A stretch of DNA of 64,000 nt from Planctomycetaceae bacterium (GCA_947490615.1 CANLHK010000006.1:1-64000), one strand, 5' to 3'. Positions 26,250-34,943 are shown, counted from the first letter of the stretch. Made by a program: numbers and translations. The notes: generated from the letters alone by a model not told the origin.

Positions 26250-27608
26250 ATGAATGCGATCTGGAGTCGGTGTATCGGCGCGCTGGCCGTGGCCGCCTGT
26301 TTGGCGGCGTCGGCCGCGGGGCAGTCGATCGATCGACTGGTGGCCATTCATCCAATCCCGTCGTCGGTCGTTGAAGAGTATGTCGTGGCTGCCGCCATTC
26401 CGCCAGCGTCGGCGCAGGCGATTTCGGAGGCGTACGCGCAGTACCGGCGGCAAGCCGAAGCGATGATCGCGAAAGCGCATGTTGCCGTGGAGGACGCGGG
26501 CTTCGAGGAACTGGAGGCGTTGACTCGCGAGCTGACCGGCGGACGCTCGTTCGATCCGATCACCGGCGAAGGCGGGCTCGCCCGGGACCCCGAGCTCAAG
26601 CAGCGCAGACAGGTGGTCTTCGACAGGATCGCGACCTCAACGATTCCGGCGATCAACGGACATCGCAAGGCCCTTTCCGAACTGATCGAAACGATGGAGC
26701 GGGTGGCGGGCGAGTGCGCCGTGACATTTCCGCGCCCACGCTGGATCGTGCTGTCGAGTCTTGAACACGCTCCATCGCACAACCCGCTTGATCCGAAGAT
26801 CGTCGATGTCGCCGCATTCGTGCGGCACTCGATGTTCGACGGCACGCTTCGCGCGTTCGCCGCGGAACTGCCGCGTGAGGAGTCGCAGCGCTTCATGGAG
26901 CAGGTCTCGCTCGCCCTGACTGCCTGTTGCATCAGAGCGGAGACTTCGCTCACCCGTAAGCACCTAGCTCCCTTGAAGGAGTCGACCGCATTTCCTGACC
27001 CCGACTCGGTGAACATGGAGGAACGCTTCGCAAAGAACGGTGCCGCATGGCGTGCGCGCTTTCAGGTCAACGCGGAGGCCGTCTCGACCATCGGCGCGCT
27101 GGTGGCGGCCGCGGGAGGCGATGCCCGCGCGCTCCAGTTGGAAGCCGAGTACCGAGCCGCGGTGTGCCCCCCGCTCTTCGTCGAGTTCTGGCCGAATCGA
27201 CTGGGCGCGTGGATGCGCGAGCAGCCGGGAGCCTCCGCCGAGGACATTGCGCGGGCCGACGAACTCGAGGCTCGCTACAAGGCCGAGCTAGTACCGCGCC
27301 GGGACCAAGCCTATCGAAGTGTCGTCGCCGCAGCGGAGGCGTCCGGCTTCGCGATCTTCGCGTTGCCTGGTTCGCCCAAGCACGAGCAATGCCACGAGGT
27401 ACTACTGCGGCTCCATCTCTTCGGCTGCGAGACGATGGTGCAGTTCGCGAGTGGCCTCTCCCCCGAACTGCAGGAGCGGCTGCGCAAGACATGGCTCGCG
27501 CTCGGACGCGACATGGCTGGCCCGCTTCCCGACCCAGGTCGACTTAGCCCGAAATCGACCGACGCTCTTCGCAACTGGCCTGCGATGCCCGCGGAGTGGG
27601 GTTGGTAG
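26250..27608 (+). CDS. Secreted helical protein of unknown function (island gene 1)
   Basis: 452-aa protein with a signal peptide (ALAVAACLAASAAGQS, cleavage about residue 25) and an almost entirely alpha-helical mature part with Arg/Glu/Ala-rich heptads (AYAQYRRQAEAMIAKA; LEARYKAELVPRRDQAYRSV). Several Cys residues (about 215-235 and near residue 385) could form disulfides. No domain is recognised. Its general character resembles the 429-aa secreted protein encoded near 39.4 kb, though I cannot demonstrate homology by eye. It lies between the two direct repeats next to tRNA-Asn. Confidence 0.75.
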   Translation: MNAIWSRCIGALAVAACLAASAAGQSIDRLVAIHPIPSSVVEEYVVAAAIPPASAQAISEAYAQYRRQAEAMIAKAHVAVEDAGFEELEALTRELTGGRSFDPITGEGGLARDPELKQRRQVVFDRIATSTIPAINGHRKALSELIETMERVAGECAVTFPRPRWIVLSSLEHAPSHNPLDPKIVDVAAFVRHSMFDGTLRAFAAELPREESQRFMEQVSLALTACCIRAETSLTRKHLAPLKESTAFPDPDSVNMEERFAKNGAAWRARFQVNAEAVSTIGALVAAAGGDARALQLEAEYRAAVCPPLFVEFWPNRLGAWMREQPGASAEDIARADELEARYKAELVPRRDQAYRSVVAAAEASGFAIFALPGSPKHEQCHEVLLRLHLFGCETMVQFASGLSPELQERLRKTWLALGRDMAGPLPDPGRLSPKSTDALRNWPAMPAEWGW

Positions 27609-27725
27609 GCTGGACTTTGGCTCCCAGGTTCAGGTTGGCGACCGTCGTGATCGCAGGAGCGGAAGGCGACCAGTCGATCGATTTCCGCGGATTGGATTTC
27701 CCCGAGCGTCGCTCTTGAGGGAACG

Positions 27726-28370
27726 ATGAAGAATGCAAACCATCTCTTGCCGTTCGACCCCAGACCATCTCCGCCTTCAGCTGTGAATCGGTGCTGGAGG
27801 CGCCGATTCGTGTGGGCTGCTGGGACGCTCGTCGTCATCCTCGGGCTCGCGGCCATGAGTGCCGTCACATGGCCTTCGCCTGCGAGGCGCTTCGTGAGCA
27901 TTGAAACAGAGATCTGGAGCCAAGAGAGTTTGCGTCGGCCCCCTGATGCGTTCCGCTTTCTACTCTTCTCGACCGCCGAGACTCTCGCGTACGACGACGA
28001 ATTGCTCTCTCGGAATCCTCAAGCGTGGAGCCGGGCGCTGCTCAACCGTCTTCCCGAGCAGGAATCGCGCGCGGTTTCGGCGCGCGACGCGCAGACTGGC
28101 GGGCTCCGCTTTGTCGATGGAGCGAGCATGAAGCTGATTCCTGAAGATCCTGGAAAGATTCAAGTCGCGCTCGATCAGTTTGTGGAGTTGGTGGGCTGGC
28201 AACGCGATCCCAAGATTCGAAGGCTTGCATTTTTCCACTCTCAGCAGAATGGCATCGAGATCGCGACGCTTGAGATCTCAGCGGGTCCCGCCACAGATAT
28301 CTACGAATACTCAGTGCGAGATGCGAAGGTAATCCCGCGTCGATGGACGCGCCTGATCCCCGGCTGGTGA
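27726..28370 (+). CDS. Single-pass membrane protein of unknown function (island gene 2)
   Basis: 214-aa protein: a basic cytoplasmic N-terminus (about 1-28), one membrane helix (VWAAGTLVVILGLAAMSAV) and an extracytoplasmic domain of about 160 residues. No family is recognised. GAGGG 4 nt upstream of the ATG is a possible Shine-Dalgarno. It follows the 452-aa secreted protein by 117 nt in the same direction, inside the repeat-bounded segment, so both may be cargo of the same acquired element. Confidence 0.7.
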   Translation: MKNANHLLPFDPRPSPPSAVNRCWRRRFVWAAGTLVVILGLAAMSAVTWPSPARRFVSIETEIWSQESLRRPPDAFRFLLFSTAETLAYDDELLSRNPQAWSRALLNRLPEQESRAVSARDAQTGGLRFVDGASMKLIPEDPGKIQVALDQFVELVGWQRDPKIRRLAFFHSQQNGIEIATLEISAGPATDIYEYSVRDAKVIPRRWTRLIPGW

Positions 28371-28442
28371 ACTTGCCGCGTCGTGCGGCAGCTGTGGGCG
28401 TGATGCTCGCGAACACCATCGAACCTTTGAAGTCGTTTCGAT

Positions 28443-28533
28443 CGGGGAGTTCAACCGGTCGACCTCACATGAGGCGGGACCGGTTTGTTTACAGGATCGC
28501 TCGGCGAAAACCCCGCGTTTGTAAGCCGTGGCG
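28443..28533 (+). repeat. Direct repeat copy B, att-like
   Basis: Second copy of the 91-bp sequence that follows tRNA-Asn, about 95% identical. It keeps the CGGGG-AGTTC tRNA-end-derived core and the hairpin region but is preceded by no tRNA body. Copies A and B are in the same orientation and enclose the two unknown genes. Confidence 0.75.
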
Positions 28534-28754
28534 AGGGGTCGCGCGCTCTCGGTTTGTAGAGAGCCCGATGCTTCACATTCGCGAGCCTGATCCGAACGCT
28601 CACAAAATCGCCATTACCGCGCGCTGATCTCGGGTGCTCTCTGCTGTGGTTTACTGCTCGCCGAGATCCCAAGCGGGAGCATCGCAGAGATCGAAACAAT
28701 CTCCAAGCATGTGACAAGCGAAAGCGGTGCATCCCCGAGAGCGGGTGGCGACTC
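28534..28754. other. Non-coding stretch after repeat copy B
   Basis: No supported gene. Together with the end of the previous gene and repeat B it forms a nearly 400-base gene-free interval. Short frames here lack starts and recognisable content. Confidence 0.4.
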
Positions 28755-29253
28755 TTGAAACCCTCTGAAACTTCCCTGGCGGCGCTGATTGATCTCCTCC
28801 CAGACGGGTTAGATGAGGCGCGTTGCATCTTCGCCGCCAAGCCTTGGTGCGCGAGTGCGGCGGCCGTCGCGGTGCCGCTGAACGACCCGTTCAACCCGCC
28901 CCCCGCAGATCGACGCACGAGGTCTCAGCTACTTTCTCAAGGTGCATCTCGCGAATGAAGTGCTCGCGCCACTTGGAGATCGGCCAGCGCCTTGTGCGGA
29001 GAAGTGCGACCTGCTGATCTACTACGCCGAGAACGACGCCTATCCCGGTTGGATCAATGAGAGATCGGACTTCGACTCCCATGGATCGCGCTCCCCCTGT
29101 CTTGCATGGCGTGTCCATGGGGCACTCTTGGCGAGGATGCGCGCGAGCAGACCGGGTCCCATGACGCCGCAACCAACATCAACCGTCGTCCGCGGAGGGC
29201 TCATTTCATCGAACGCGGCAGGCACCGCGCACACCGCCACGGGACCTGATTGA
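28755..29253 (+). pseudogene. Frameshifted remnant of a small soluble protein gene
   Basis: Two overlapping frames each carry protein-like sequence: LAALIDLLPDGLDEARCIFA up to PLNDPFNPPP in the first, and GLSYFLKVHLANEVLAPLGD with LLIYYAENDAYPGWINE in the next. The switch falls at or just after a CCCCCC run (about 28901-28907), a typical slippage site. Joined, they resemble small immunity-like or DUF7716-type proteins, but this is only a resemblance. The sequence after about 29070 looks less coherent. A TTG would be the start. Confidence 0.4.
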
Positions 29254-29298
29254 GATGCACCGCAGGCCGCTGGAGCAGGCAACCGGACATTCGCAAAC

Positions 29299-29358
29299 TA
29301 GACAATTGGACGCTTGCGTAATAGGCAATTGGACGATCGTCTGATAGGCACATGGACG
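29299..29358 (+). repeat. Three direct repeats with 23-bp period
   Basis: TAGACAATTGGACG (29299), TAGGCAATTGGACG (29322) and TAGGCACATGGACG (29345) are spaced by exactly 23 bp, about two helical turns, and end 8 nt before the truncated ATPase gene. They look like operator or protein-binding iterons. Confidence 0.7.
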
Positions 29359-29365
29359 GCAGGAC

Positions 29366-29746
29366 ATGACCAAACTCTTCGCCCGGCCGCTCACGGCCAG
29401 CCTGAAGGCTGCGCTTCGTGACACGCCCGTCGTGTGCCTGCTCGGACCACGACAGTTCGGCAAGACCACATTGGCGCGGACGCTTGAGCCCCGCCATACC
29501 TATGTCACCTTCGATGACGATGCCGTGTTGTCGTTCGCGCGCTCCGATCCGATTGGGTTTGTAGCCGCGCTCCCTCCGCGCGTGATTCTTGATGAGATTC
29601 AACGGGTCCCCGAACTCCTACGAAGCATCAAGTTCGCAGTGGACCGCGATCGAAGGCGCGGGCGTTTCGTGCTCGCAGGCTCGGCCAATATGCTGTTGCT
29701 GCCAGGTCTTGGCGATTCGCTGCAAGGCGGCGTCAAATCGGGGTGA
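29366..29746 (+). pseudogene. Truncated AAA-family ATPase (DUF4143-type, N-terminal part only)
   Basis: 126 residues match the start of the widespread 'AAA_14 + DUF4143' ATPases: Walker A LGPRQFGKTT (canonical form GPRQVGKTT), the TFDDDAVLSFARSDP segment, Walker B VILDEIQRVPELL, and FVLAGSANMLLLPGLGDSL, where intact proteins continue with an arginine-finger-type AGR and a further ~250 residues. Here the frame ends seven codons later, directly before the next gene's upstream region, so the C-terminal two thirds are deleted. Not expected to be functional. Confidence 0.8.
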
Positions 29747-29844
29747 AGTCCAGCCTGTCGCGTCCTTCGCCGCGCCCTGCGTCTGCGAGAGCGAGACACG
29801 ACTCTGATACAAGGCATGACTCAAAGTTCTGTCGACAGACTCCC

Positions 29845-30435
29845 ATGCCAACCAAACCCCGCATCCTCGCTTTCGCCGGTAGCACTCGGTCCGACTCACT
29901 CAATAAGAAACTCGTCCGGGTCGCGGCGACTGGCGCCGCAGCTGCTGGCGCCGATGTGACGGTGATCGACCTCCGCGACTATCCGCTCGCGCTCTACGAC
30001 GGCGACGACGAAACGCGTGCTGGCCTCACGGAGCATGCGAAGAAGCTCAAGCAACTCTTCCTCAACCACGACGGCTTGCTGATTGCGTCACCCGAATACA
30101 ACGGCGGCATGTCGGCGGTGCTCAAGAACGCGATTGACTGGGTATCTCGACCTGCAAGCAGCGATGAGCCAGGGCTCGCGTGCTTTCGCGGCAAGGTGGC
30201 CGTGATCATGAGCGCGTCGCCGGGCGGAGTGGGTGGGATCCGGGGATTAGCGCAACTTCGCTCGGTCCTGAGCCACATTCAGATCCTCGTCTTGCCAGAG
30301 CAGATTGCCCTCCCGCTCGCGCACGAAGCGTTCAATGCAGAGGGCACGCTCAAGGAAGCGAAGCGGCAAGCGGCAGTCGAGAACTTAGGTTCGACTCTCA
30401 GCAAGACGCTTGCGAAGTTGACCTCACAGGTCTGA
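29845..30435 (+). CDS. NADPH-dependent FMN reductase
   Basis: 196-aa flavodoxin-like reductase. Characteristic motifs: FAGSTRSDSLNKKL (phosphate-binding loop for FMN), SPEYNGGMSAVLKNAIDW (FMN ring contact) and the SASPGGVGGIRGLAQLR segment. It reduces FMN or quinone-type or chromate-like acceptors with NADPH in the cytoplasm; the exact substrate is unknown. The start at 29845 fits the family N-terminus; a longer frame starts in the ATPase remnant and is rejected. It marks the end of the accessory zone. Confidence 0.92.
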   Translation: MPTKPRILAFAGSTRSDSLNKKLVRVAATGAAAAGADVTVIDLRDYPLALYDGDDETRAGLTEHAKKLKQLFLNHDGLLIASPEYNGGMSAVLKNAIDWVSRPASSDEPGLACFRGKVAVIMSASPGGVGGIRGLAQLRSVLSHIQILVLPEQIALPLAHEAFNAEGTLKEAKRQAAVENLGSTLSKTLAKLTSQV

Positions 30436-30456
30436 GTGGGGTCAGACGCGGCGCAT

Positions 30457-30462
30457 TACTCT
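30457..30462 (+). promoter_or_regulatory. -10-like hexamer TACTCT, leaderless arrangement
   Basis: TACTCT ends 6 nt before the ATG of the fucosidase gene. Confidence 0.45.
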
Positions 30463-30468
30463 GCTCCG

Positions 30469-32280
30469 ATGCACTCAGTCCTTCTCGTCCTTGCGCTCAC
30501 CGCCTCTCCCCAAACGACGCTTGCGGCTCCGCCGACGGAAACTCAAGAAGTCGCGATCTGGGAAGGCACTCGCGACGATCGCATGGGCTGGTGGCGCGAC
30601 GCGCGCTTTGGAATGTTCGTTCACTGGGGGCTCTACTCGCCGGCTGGTGGTTTCTGGGATGGCAAGCGGTACGAGCAGCACTATGCCGAGTGGATCCAAC
30701 ACTGGGCCGCGGTGCCGTGCGCTGAGTACGCGCGGCAAATGAAGCCCTTGTTCGTTCCCGAAGTGGGTTTCGCCGAGGCGTGGGCAGACCTTGCTCGAGA
30801 CGCGGGCATGGGCTACGCCGTGATGACTTCAAAGCACCACGATGGCTTCACGCTCTTCAACTCGAAGGAGCCCTACTCCACCACCAACGCAGTAACAGGA
30901 AGCACGAACATCTCTCCCGCGGGGCGTGATGTGGCGCGTGAGTTCGCTGACGCGATGCGCTCGCGTGGTTTGCGCCCTGGCTTCTACTACTCGCTGCTCG
31001 ACTGGCAGCATCCTGATGCGTACGAGATGGCGCTCCCCGCCTACGCGAAGGACGGCCACGCGCGCGATCACGAACGCTACAAGGCGTATGTCCGTGGCCA
31101 TGTCGGCGAACTCCTCCACAACTACGGACCGCTCGCGACGCTTTGGTTCGACTACTCCGATGAATCTCGGCAGGGCGCCGCGTGGGGCGCAGCGCAGTTG
31201 ATGAGTGACATGCGCGTCGCGCAGCCCACGATCCTGGTGAACAACCGCTTGTTCACTGGGCTCGAGAACAAGAAGGGCGACTACGGCACGCCTGAAAAGT
31301 ATGTGCCGCCGACGGGGATTCCTGGCATGGCGTGGGAGGTCAACCACACGCTCAACGAGTCGTACGGATTCAGCGCACACGACATGAACTGGAAGGACAG
31401 CGCGACTGTCGTGCGACTCCTGTCGGACATCGTCTCGAAAGGTGGAAACCTGCTGCTGAACATCGGTCCCGATGCGCGTGGCCGCGTGCCCGAACAAGCG
31501 GCGACGACCCTGAAGAGCGTCGGTGCGTGGATGCGCGTCAACGGCGAAGCGATTCACGGCACCACGCCAAGTCCGTTTCAACGCCTCGCGTGGGGACGCG
31601 CGACGCAGAAGCGCGGCGTTCTGTACTTGCATGTCTGGGAGTGGCCAGCCGACGGTCGCTTGGTTGTCCCGATGGCTGGTTCCGTGCGCGCAGCACGACT
31701 CCTCGGTCATAATGCGGCGCTGCGGGCAACGCGAAGCGAAGAAGACTATGGCCAACTCGTTGTCGAACTTCCGCGCGCACCTGTTCACGCAGCATGCTCC
31801 GTCCTTCGATTGGAACTTGCGGGTGAGGTCGAGCCGATGCCCTTCGTTCTCTTCCCCAACAGCGGCGGCGTGATCTCGCTCACGCCGCATGACGCAACGC
31901 TTGAAGGGCCGTCGATTCGCGTTGAACGCGTCGGGGTCATTGGCGATGTGCAGCACAACATCGGCTACTGGATTGACCCAGCAGCGACGGCCTCGTGGCC
32001 CGTGGGGATTGGCCCCAAACAGGGCGGCCGCTATGTCGTCCACGCGGAGATCGCGTGTGCAGACCCAGCTGCAGGATCGCGTGTGCGAATCGAAGTCGAC
32101 GGCGCGGCGTCTGCCAACGAGTTCATCGTGCCCGCAACGGGTGGTTGGCAGGACTACCGAGTCATGCCGATCGGCGAATTCACGCTCTCGCCTGGAACAC
32201 ATGCAGTGCTTTTGCGCGCGCTCGACAAGACGGGTGAGGCTGTCGTCAATGTGCGATCGATCCAGATGGTGCGGCGGTAA
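30469..32280 (+). CDS. Secreted GH29 alpha-L-fucosidase with C-terminal carbohydrate-binding domain
   Basis: 603-aa exported glycoside hydrolase. Signal peptide (about 1-20), then the GH29 barrel: WWRDARFGMFVHWGLYS, MTSKHHDGFTLFNS and the nucleophile region ATLWFDYSDES (nucleophile Asp about residue 228). The catalytic domain ends near 420 and is followed by a beta-sandwich C-terminal region with WIDPAATASWPVGI and GGWQDYRVMPIGEFTL, typical of CBM/DUF5077-like modules. It would release fucose from sulfated or other fucose-containing polysaccharides in the periplasm. No sulfatase genes are adjacent. Starting at 30469 puts the signal peptide at the N-terminus. Confidence 0.93.
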   Translation: MHSVLLVLALTASPQTTLAAPPTETQEVAIWEGTRDDRMGWWRDARFGMFVHWGLYSPAGGFWDGKRYEQHYAEWIQHWAAVPCAEYARQMKPLFVPEVGFAEAWADLARDAGMGYAVMTSKHHDGFTLFNSKEPYSTTNAVTGSTNISPAGRDVAREFADAMRSRGLRPGFYYSLLDWQHPDAYEMALPAYAKDGHARDHERYKAYVRGHVGELLHNYGPLATLWFDYSDESRQGAAWGAAQLMSDMRVAQPTILVNNRLFTGLENKKGDYGTPEKYVPPTGIPGMAWEVNHTLNESYGFSAHDMNWKDSATVVRLLSDIVSKGGNLLLNIGPDARGRVPEQAATTLKSVGAWMRVNGEAIHGTTPSPFQRLAWGRATQKRGVLYLHVWEWPADGRLVVPMAGSVRAARLLGHNAALRATRSEEDYGQLVVELPRAPVHAACSVLRLELAGEVEPMPFVLFPNSGGVISLTPHDATLEGPSIRVERVGVIGDVQHNIGYWIDPAATASWPVGIGPKQGGRYVVHAEIACADPAAGSRVRIEVDGAASANEFIVPATGGWQDYRVMPIGEFTLSPGTHAVLLRALDKTGEAVVNVRSIQMVRR

Positions 32281-32312
32281 GCGCAATCGACGCGTCGACC
32301 ATGAGCCGCTCT

Positions 32313-32332
32313 GCGCGAGGTGCCCCTCGCGC
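32313..32332 (+). terminator. Weak terminator-like hairpin after the fucosidase gene
   Basis: An 8-bp stem GCGCGAGG / CCTCGCGC with a TGCC loop sits 33 nt after the stop codon. The following TTCAATC is a poor U-tract, so efficiency is doubtful. Confidence 0.35.
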
Positions 32333-32337
32333 TTCAA

Positions 32338-33507
32338 TCATGGCGCCGTTGGCGGAAGACTTCGTGCCACAGTGCGAACAATCCACGCGATGACGCCCAG
32401 GCCGATGGCCGCGAAGAGCACAAAGACTGCGAAGCCGCCGCCAAAGGGAACTTCGCGCGGCGCCCCGTCCGTGCCTGAAAGTTGCGCGAGTCGATGCACT
32501 TCGCGCACGACGGTCATGCCTGCCACGACGAGCAGTGATCCAGTGCACGCGGCTGCGACGAGCGCTCGTGGTAAGCGCTGCCGCACGAGGATCACGGTCC
32601 ACGCCCCCGCCGCCACACACGCTCCAAGACACGCGACGATCGCGTAGGGACGCCCCGCGATGCTCGTGGTCGACGCTGCGAACGCATCCGATTTGAACGC
32701 GCAGCCGACGAGACACGCGAGAGAGATCGCCCCGCCCACAAGCGCGAGTCGCGCAAGCGTTCGCGCTGCCGCAGCGCATTCGTTCTCACCAGCGCCGCCT
32801 GCTCCCCGTACGAGTTGCCACGCTGCGATCGCACAGAACAGCGGAAACGCGCCCGCGGTCCACATGCCTAGCCGAAGCCAAAGTAAGGCGCTCCCGAGCA
32901 TGGAGGCGGACGACTCATACATCGATGGCCACGACGACGGCGCAAGCGAGACAAGATGATTCTCTACAAACGCGAGCGTCACATACACCATGAGCGCCGC
33001 GGCGCCCACTCCAACTGCAGCCTTGGTCGCGCGGGTGGTGACGAGATGCTTCGCCTTGAGGAGATACATCAAGTAGATCGCGATGATGAGGACGGGAAGG
33101 ATCGCCATCCAGCGGTTGAAGAGCAGGAGATTGGCGGTGTAAAACGCCTTCTGATAGACGATCTGGATGAAGAGGAGTGGCGCAATGCCCGCGGTGATCG
33201 CCGCCGAAACCGCGCTCGGCAGCCAGTCGCGCACCACCATCGAGAGCGATCCTGTCGAACCCATCGCGCTGCGGCCTGAGTAGCGCCCCGCGACTGCGGC
33301 GGCCGCAACATAGAGCGTTCCTGCGATTGCGTAGTTCATGAAGAGGACATGAACGACGAGGGTCACCATGGCCAGCGCGAGATAGAAGCCTGTTGTCGCG
33401 GGGAGAGTCGAGAGAAACGCGGCGTCGAGAATCGCGGGATCGAGCGCAGTCGCCTCGACAGCGACGAGCGGATCGACCGCGAGGACGATGGAGATCAGCG
33501 CGCTCAT
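32338..33507 (-). CDS. Cytochrome bd-superfamily oxidase, small membrane subunit (CydB-like by position)
   Basis: 389-aa integral membrane protein with about nine hydrophobic helices and few charged residues. Sequence motifs of classical CydB are not obvious, so the call depends on the gene pair. Its ATG overlaps the stop of the upstream large-subunit gene as ATGA, which implies coupled translation and a 1:1 complex. It probably forms the second half of the oxidase in the inner membrane. A distinct, non-CydB membrane subunit is the alternative. Confidence 0.7.
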   Translation of the reverse strand: MSALISIVLAVDPLVAVEATALDPAILDAAFLSTLPATTGFYLALAMVTLVVHVLFMNYAIAGTLYVAAAAVAGRYSGRSAMGSTGSLSMVVRDWLPSAVSAAITAGIAPLLFIQIVYQKAFYTANLLLFNRWMAILPVLIIAIYLMYLLKAKHLVTTRATKAAVGVGAAALMVYVTLAFVENHLVSLAPSSWPSMYESSASMLGSALLWLRLGMWTAGAFPLFCAIAAWQLVRGAGGAGENECAAAARTLARLALVGGAISLACLVGCAFKSDAFAASTTSIAGRPYAIVACLGACVAAGAWTVILVRQRLPRALVAAACTGSLLVVAGMTVVREVHRLAQLSGTDGAPREVPFGGGFAVFVLFAAIGLGVIAWIVRTVARSLPPTAP

Positions 33508-34943
33508 CGTGGCGACTCCGCGCGCTGCGCGAGTTCTTGAGCGCGCGGCGCTGGCGCAGTTCCCGCCTCGTCCAACCAGCGCGCGATCTGTGCGAACACC
33601 GCGGGATCGCGTGACTCTGGCCACCCCGCGCGCCGCTCGGCGTATTCCCACGAGATGTACTGCACCAACGCTTCGAGCTCACTCGGCGTTCCTGCGAAGG
33701 GCGGCATGAATCCCTTGGTCCACTGGAGTTTCGCCACATTGAGCCGCTTCTGCTCGATGCTCCACCCGCCCATCAGTTCGGTCAGCCCGTTGGTCCCCGA
33801 CACCGTGTGACAGATCGCGCACTGGTTGCGGTACACGACTCTTCCGAGCGCAAGTTGCTCAGTCGGAAAGTCCGCTCGGTTGCGCAGCGGATAGGGATCG
33901 TGCGCCGTCACGCCGCTGACTCGCAGCGAGGCGATCTGCGCGGGAGTGGTCGCGTTGGCGAAGAGCGCCTCGCGCACCGTGTAAGGCTTGCGAATGCCCT
34001 CTCGCACAAACTCGCCTCCCGCCGTCGCGCCAAGGGCGAGTGCCGCAAGAAGCGTCGCTGTCGCGCCATTCATTGAGAGCCGCTGCCGCCACAGCCCGAT
34101 GACGGCGTAACCACCGATCAGTGCAGACGCCCCCGCTGCGATGTTCAGGAACATCGTCATCGTCATCGAGCCGCCCATGATCCACGAGCGGCTGTCCGCG
34201 GGAATCACCTCGAGAAACCAACCAGCGAGGAGCGGCATCGAGAGCATCGGAAGAAAGAAGATCGAACATCGATTGATGATCCTGGTGCGCTCGTCTCGCG
34301 TGAATCCAGGCATGGCATTGATGACGATCGCCGCGCCGAGCCCCGCAAGAACGAAGCACGCGACCGTGCGAAAAAGCAAGCTCGGCCAGAAGGTCGGATT
34401 GAAGAAGCCATCCCAGACCGAGTGCGTTTCGGTCCACGCGCCAGGCGTCAACTGCCAGGAGAGAATGCCATTGATCCAGAACAAGCTTCCCCAACCAGCG
34501 ATCGAGTAGATCGCCAGCAGCGCCAGCCGCGCACGCGGAGCGAGGATGTCGCGATAGCGAAAAAACGCGTATCCAGCGGTCATTTCGAGCCAGAAGAAGA
34601 TCCACTCCGTTGCCCAGATCCAGTGAAACTCGTCGACCATGAGCCCGATGGTCTGCGGGGAAACCTGGATCGAAGTCAGCCACATGCCGACGCCCGTGAG
34701 TGCTCCAACGACGAACGAGAGCAAGATCAGCACGCGGAAGACCGACGACACCACCCGATCCGCCAGAGGCTCGCGGCCCGTGAGACCTAACCACTCGAAC
34801 CACCAGATGAGAAATCCGCCGCCGATGGCGAACTGTGCGAGAAAGACATGGAAGATGCCAAGCCCACCGATGACGAGCCCCTTCATCACGGGACCGAAGT
34901 CGTTCACGGGATAGACGGCAGGGATATAGGCGCTGGCGTCCAT
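33504..34943 (-). CDS. Cytochrome bd-superfamily oxidase large subunit with C-terminal heme-c domain
   Basis: 479-aa protein. Residues 1-330 contain about nine membrane helices with CydA-like features: a His in helix 1 (FHVFLAQFAIGGGFLIWWFE, His32) and the DEFHWIWATEWIFFWLEMTA helix (104-122) with acidic residues as in CydA's proton/oxygen channel. The long quinol-binding Q-loop and GRQPW of classical CydA are absent. The C-terminal domain has a heme-c site CAICH (375-379) and a probable axial Met in GFMPPF (413). It therefore looks like a cytochrome-c-linked member of the bd superfamily (OR-C-like), accepting electrons from a c-type carrier and reducing O2. A TACATT element lies 6 nt before the ATG. 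Confidence 0.8.
   Translation of the reverse strand: MDASAYIPAVYPVNDFGPVMKGLVIGGLGIFHVFLAQFAIGGGFLIWWFEWLGLTGREPLADRVVSSVFRVLILLSFVVGALTGVGMWLTSIQVSPQTIGLMVDEFHWIWATEWIFFWLEMTAGYAFFRYRDILAPRARLALLAIYSIAGWGSLFWINGILSWQLTPGAWTETHSVWDGFFNPTFWPSLLFRTVACFVLAGLGAAIVINAMPGFTRDERTRIINRCSIFFLPMLSMPLLAGWFLEVIPADSRSWIMGGSMTMTMFLNIAAGASALIGGYAVIGLWRQRLSMNGATATLLAALALGATAGGEFVREGIRKPYTVREALFANATTPAQIASLRVSGVTAHDPYPLRNRADFPTEQLALGRVVYRNQCAICHTVSGTNGLTELMGGWSIEQKRLNVAKLQWTKGFMPPFAGTPSELEALVQYISWEYAERRAGWPESRDPAVFAQIARWLDEAGTAPAPRAQELAQRAESPR

Noticed and set aside
25990-28533. CRISPR-like or integron-like structure
   Set aside because: Only two repeat copies, far apart, with no regular spacers and no Cas or integrase genes.
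29299-29358. Replication-origin iterons
   Set aside because: Only three copies, no rep or dnaA gene and no AT-rich unwinding region nearby; an operator is more likely.
30829-32337. 502-aa minus-strand frame opposite the fucosidase
   Set aside because: Antisense shadow of a well-supported GH29 gene, rich in Arg/His/Cys with no motifs.
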